Shown here piece by piece: positions 8,101-9,937 of a stretch of 9,937 bases of DNA. The position numbers and the translations under genes were made by a program. Each line of letters opens with the position of its first letter. Position 1 is the first letter of the stretch. The notes beneath the pieces are model-generated. The model saw only the letters and a list, made by a program, of their open reading frames with translations, was not told the origin of the DNA and did not search any database. The stretch covers positions 1-9,937 of the forward strand of contig CAIRSV010000047.1 of the NCBI GenBank assembly GCA_903881265.1. The letters are read 5' to 3'. Source of the DNA: an uncultured Bacteroidota bacterium. GTDB taxonomy: Bacteria > Bacteroidota > Bacteroidia > Chitinophagales > Chitinophagaceae.

Positions 8101-9435
8101 CATTTGTAATGAATCGGCACCAATGCAATAGACTAAATCCGGACCGGCATCAACGCCCGGCAATACCTTGATAAGGAATACCGCATATGATTTTAATACA
8201 ATCGGTTGAGCCGTTGTACAGGTCGAATCAGAGAATGTAATAATTAATGTATGATTCCCTATTTGAGTTCCGTTTGGTGTCCACGAGAAATTGCCTATAA
8301 CCGGACTACCGCCCCCAACAGGTGTAGTAGAAAATGTTGAACCCGGACAAGAGGCTACGTTATTGGCATACCCAAGGACCATATTACTGAGTGAGTTACT
8401 AATGGATGTCACGTTAAATGAAAGAGCAGAACCTGGGCAGGTTTCAATTACATCTGGACAGATTGACGGTGGTATTGCCGGCTGAAGGGTTCCTCCAAAT
8501 AAATTGGCAGGCGTATAGCATTGTGTTCCATTGGTGGCAGAAGGCGGTGCTGCATTACAGTTCAGTACATTCAACTGCACATCTCGCATCACAAAACCAA
8601 CTGTATCAAGGGTAATAGGATCAATTTCATAACAAGTGAATGCAATTACATACGTATTTTGAACTGTTGGAGTGAATGTGGCAGTTCCAGTATTTGAATT
8701 AATCGCATAACCTCCTGGCGCACTCGCACCAAAAGGATTAGCCGTATTAACACCTGCACCATTCCAGTTGATAGGGGCACAGTTCCCTGTTCCTAATGGT
8801 TGCGTTCCAATAAAATTCAATGAATCGTAGTCAGGATCTAATGGTCCATTCAAATACGTCTTAGGCTGATTAACACACACGTACGGGATGGGCTTTATTG
8901 AAAGAACAACAGAGTTATTAATAGGACGTACCACATTGTTCAAACCTGCTGACACACAAAGACTTTGTCCTCCAGGCGCCTGAAGGTTACTTATGATATT
9001 GTTACGGCAACATAAATCATAATTAAAACGCCAATCAGTGCAAGCCATTGGTAATACAACGGTTGCAGAATAGTGCCATTCTTCATAACCCGGAAAAATA
9101 CTCGTCCAATCTGTACACCAGTTATTGATGTTTGGACAAAGATCACCATACATTTTGTTGGTATTATTACCTGTAGTATCTACATTAAAATTGATACTTT
9201 GACCGCATGAAGCCGAAGTAGCAGTCATGGCTGCGGTACCTCCAAGGGTGGCATTGGCCCATGCACCTGACGATGTAATTTTACAATCACGGTAAAGCAC
9301 CAAATGTACCTTGTAGGTCAATGGTGACAAATACTCGTAATAAATATCTGCTGCCGATACGTGCGTAGCCTTTGACTGCCATGCAGTTGCAAGAAAAATA
9401 ACAACAAGAAATAATGAACGTAACGTACTTTTCAT
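5194..9435 (-). CDS. Large secreted surface protein: Ig-like modules, duplicated six-cysteine domain, type IX secretion C-terminal domain
   Basis: A 1413-residue protein exported by Sec and then probably by the type IX system; adhesin-like, exact role unknown. Signal peptide MKSTLRSLFLVVIFLATAWQ with likely cleavage after SKA (23). Residues 24-293 form a cysteine-rich N-terminal domain common in Bacteroidota surface proteins (ADIYYEYL, HLVLYRDC, VMRDVQLNVLNC); 300-424 is its usual companion (WTPNGTQIGNHTLIITFSD, KSYAVFLIKV). Then come Ig/PKD-like modules at about 428-513, 517-594, 598-872, 878-1156, 1159-1243 and 1246-1321; the third and fourth each contain an extra domain of about 190 residues. 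The end (1326-1413) is the gliding-motility CHU_C domain: FIPTAFSPNGDGVNDLF, NRWGQEVF, GWNGKFKG, TYKGDVILVR. The in-frame ATG at 9522 would put 29 residues before the signal peptide; ATG 9435 is preferred. No catalytic domain is recognisable. The gene stands alone, with its own terminator at 5145-5173. Confidence 0.9.
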   Translation of the reverse strand: MKSTLRSLFLVVIFLATAWQSKATHVSAADIYYEYLSPLTYKVHLVLYRDCKITSSGAWANATLGGTAAMTATSASCGQSINFNVDTTGNNTNKMYGDLCPNINNWCTDWTSIFPGYEEWHYSATVVLPMACTDWRFNYDLCCRNNIISNLQAPGGQSLCVSAGLNNVVRPINNSVVLSIKPIPYVCVNQPKTYLNGPLDPDYDSLNFIGTQPLGTGNCAPINWNGAGVNTANPFGASAPGGYAINSNTGTATFTPTVQNTYVIAFTCYEIDPITLDTVGFVMRDVQLNVLNCNAAPPSATNGTQCYTPANLFGGTLQPAIPPSICPDVIETCPGSALSFNVTSISNSLSNMVLGYANNVASCPGSTFSTTPVGGGSPVIGNFSWTPNGTQIGNHTLIITFSDSTCTTAQPIVLKSYAVFLIKVLPGVDAGPDLVYCIGADSLQMNVTAPPGISQWSWTNLAGSSTNIGLSSTNIKNPKSAPLVTTTYIVTALNPPAGLVCKTKDTITVTLIPGIVNVDAGGPETICVNDSIQLNASATPAQVNPTITWTPAYNLSSTTVLNPWAKPQGTTTYKLTYRDDNGCVYTDSNKVNVSGARALLNAQVSVNPVCPESPFQLFTNPSSMPCGLSVFPCNSPAAVYKTVGTGNIQQSQYSPYYTSFQSGYKTQMLFTAAELSQAGIKPGNLKSIAWNVVGKGSDTMRNVRISMGCTSQTALDGATGFVTGLSQVYYNPKFYSVQSWNTHIFQNDYFWDGMTNLVVQICYDMTGFSVNTDILASSNTPGAQMLLQNAYASGCNLTASSPLLGSVRPNTKFRVCEVGSFNFNWTPGTTLNSATNENPISSGINSTTDFIVTATATSNTNCVSKDTIRVTVDNSNSVSASASPQVLCGPGMTTLNAAPQGTPPQYYCGEDNVPCASPFNQYISGVSIGSSLAVTPFNGSYAGARSQMLFTVAELNAMGITKGRIDSFALNIITKTSFSTFNMNIKMGCTPLTQLNAFIPPFELKDVYQNTGYATTVGANKFVLQTPFLWDGTNNLIIDICFFNGQFNAIQPDAVDYSTTANAQFYFQGSDYGGCDLPSVQFPSTPIISTARPIVNFYLCDVPVKPWKYRWDPSVFIYDSTASSTTAYVNQSGMYHIYSIGGNGCEVKDSVLITMSVHDVEVTPLRDSLCVGDSYQAFATGIGNAPSENFLWIDENGGSAGLSCTTCFNPIITPPTPGLHTYFAVRTDTYGCTDTAKTIVLVYPNPPISIINGDSVTIRYQEQVNLIATGGLVYNWTPAWNSSNPNDSSTIVSPSEPTMYYVYSINELGCRSWDSIYVNVDYRDKLFIPTAFSPNGDGVNDLFKVVNLTFQNIQEFRVMNRWGQEVFSANDNRGWNGKFKGKDQDPATFYYLIKVAFPDGPTKTYKGDVILVR
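5197..5460 (-). other. Type IX secretion C-terminal (CHU_C, gliding-motility type) domain
   Basis: Residues 1326-1413 of the large protein. The opening FIPTAFSPNGDGVNDLF, the middle NRWGQEVFSA and GWNGKFKG, and the final YKGDVILVR at the very C-terminus are the hallmarks of the TIGR04131/CHU_C family, a type-B sorting domain of the Bacteroidota type IX secretion system. It predicts passage across the outer membrane and attachment to, or release from, the cell surface. The secretion machinery itself is not encoded in this window. Confidence 0.9.
6133..6714 (-). repeat. Copy 2 of the duplicated six-cysteine domain
   Basis: Residues about 908-1101 of the large protein. Shares with copy 1, in order: a CxxxxxPC opening (C908, C915), SQMLFTVAEL (946-955), MGI-KG, KMGCT (986-990; C989), FLWDG-NNL (1028-1036), ICF (C1041), GGCDL (C1075), ARP--NF (1091-1097) and a closing C1100. 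At DNA level the 18 bases 6582-6599 are identical to 7422-7439 in copy 1, at the start of the SQMLF segment; elsewhere the copies have diverged, so the duplication is old. Function unknown; similar WDG-containing segments occur in other Bacteroidota secreted proteins as I remember them. Confidence 0.8.
6985..7560 (-). repeat. Copy 1 of the duplicated six-cysteine domain
   Basis: Residues about 626-817 of the large protein. Landmarks: C626 and C633, TQMLFTAAEL (666-675), AGI-PG, SMGCT (706-710; C709), YFWDGMTNLVVQICYD (749-764; C762), SGCNL (C795), VRPNTKF (807-813) and C816. All six cysteines have a counterpart in copy 2, offset by 279-284 residues. It lies within an Ig-like module whose front part is at about 598-620 and whose rear part is at about 820-872. 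Confidence 0.8.
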
Positions 9436-9628
9436 AAAAATGTATTCTGTTTTGAAGATAATAATCGCAAAAGACAAACTCGGCCTAATGGACCGAATAG
9501 CCTTCTGTGAGGTTCTAAGCAAGACGCTAAGTTAATATACTTGGTTGGAATACGAAATATATTTTTTTTAGACCTTTAAATAATTTTCAAAATCTTCCGA
9601 TATTTCATTTTTGTTGTACATTGAACCC
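9436..9628. promoter_or_regulatory. Divergent intergenic region between the surface-protein gene and the LysE-family gene
   Basis: These 193 bases lie between two genes read away from each other, so they should hold both promoters. The part from 9541 to 9615 is strongly AT-rich, with a run of eight T at 9562-9569. I found only partial matches to the Bacteroidota -7 box (TAATTTTC on the plus strand near 9581; TATATTTC on the minus strand near 9554-9561), none with a convincing upstream element. No small gene, RNA gene or strong hairpin was seen. Confidence 0.45.
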
Positions 9629-9937
9629 ATGTTTTCGGCAATTTTAGCAGGTTTAGCGTTTGGGCTCTTCATGGCTGTATCGGTTGGACCGACGATTTTC
9701 GCTATAATCAAATATAGTATTAGCTATGGTTGGCGAGCCGGCGTGAGTTTTGTCATTGGCGTTTCGCTAAGCGATAGCTTGTATGTAGCCTTAGCGAATC
9801 TCGCTTCGGGTTGGCTTTCGGGGTTGATGAGTCATGAGAAAACCATTGGTTATATTGGGGCAGCCTTGTTTTTTGGTATCGGATTATATGGCTATTTCAA
9901 AAAAATTATGATCACCCGCAATAATCGGGATATGGCA
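9629..9937 (+). CDS. LysE/RhtB-family amino-acid exporter or translocator (3' end cut by window)
   Basis: The first 103 codons of an inner-membrane protein, open to the last base. It begins MFSAILAGLAFGLFMAVSVG with the family's early G-P signature (SVGPTIFAIIKYSI), then GWRAGVSFVIGVSLSDSLYVAL, whose R-A-G and G-x-S/G-x-D elements match the second helix of LysE/RhtB proteins, and a third helix IGYIGAALFFGIGLYGYF. Family members usually have about 200-210 residues and six helices and export amino acids or related small molecules; the substrate here cannot be inferred. The ATG at 9629 starts directly at the first hydrophobic helix, as is normal for the family; no Shine-Dalgarno is evident. Transcribed away from the large surface-protein gene. 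Confidence 0.8.
   Translation, partial: MFSAILAGLAFGLFMAVSVGPTIFAIIKYSISYGWRAGVSFVIGVSLSDSLYVALANLASGWLSGLMSHEKTIGYIGAALFFGIGLYGYFKKIMITRNNRDMA

Noticed and set aside
9436..9522. N-terminal extension of the large surface protein from an ATG at 9522.
   Set aside because: It would bury the signal peptide 29 residues inside the protein. The ATG at 9435 gives a standard signal peptide.
9541..9615. AT-rich stretch with a T run, considered as a mobile-element end or origin.
   Set aside because: No inverted terminal repeats, target duplications or DnaA-like boxes were seen. It fits an ordinary divergent promoter region.

Overview
The window looks like a chromosomal stretch of a gliding-type Bacteroidota, probably of the Chitinophagales/Sphingobacteriia kind. 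The evidence is a very large secreted protein ending in a gliding-motility (type IX secretion, CHU_C-like) C-terminal domain, a Bacteroidota-style EnvC protein with a degenerate M23 domain, AT-rich sequence, little Shine-Dalgarno sequence before starts, and one TAnnTTTG-type -7 promoter box. I see no tRNA, rRNA, CRISPR array, insertion sequence or phage gene.

Layout. (1) 1-2022, plus strand: 3' part of an EnvC-like murein hydrolase activator. Its true start and most of its signal peptide lie before the window. (2) 2062-5041, minus strand: four closely spaced genes read leftwards, namely a PaaH-type 3-hydroxyacyl-CoA dehydrogenase, a PaaY-type hexapeptide-repeat thioesterase, a small DUF1569/DinB-like protein and a short-chain dehydrogenase. 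Gaps are 11, 4 and 37 bases, so this is probably one operon. It is led by a candidate promoter at 5061-5068 and runs tail-to-tail into the envC-like gene. (3) 5145-5173: a hairpin terminator closing the next gene. (4) 5194-9435, minus strand: a 1413-residue secreted surface protein of Ig-like modules with a type IX sorting domain. (5) 9436-9628: divergent intergenic region. (6) 9629 to the window end, plus strand: 5' part of a LysE/RhtB-family transporter.

How the genes fit together. PaaH and PaaY belong to aerobic phenylacetyl-CoA catabolism. PaaH oxidises a 3-hydroxyadipyl-CoA type intermediate, and PaaY is a proof-reading thioesterase that releases CoA from dead-end adducts. The ring-opening genes (paaABCDE, paaZ, paaG, paaJ, paaK) are not in this window. 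The EnvC-like protein works in cell-wall splitting at division, and the giant protein is an exported, surface-attached or released adhesin-like product. These last two are not functionally tied to the operon.

The most notable structure is inside the giant protein. A domain of about 190 residues with six matching cysteines occurs twice, and each copy appears to be inserted inside an Ig-like module, splitting that module's cysteine pair. I do not see a clearly undescribed defence, mobile or regulatory system.
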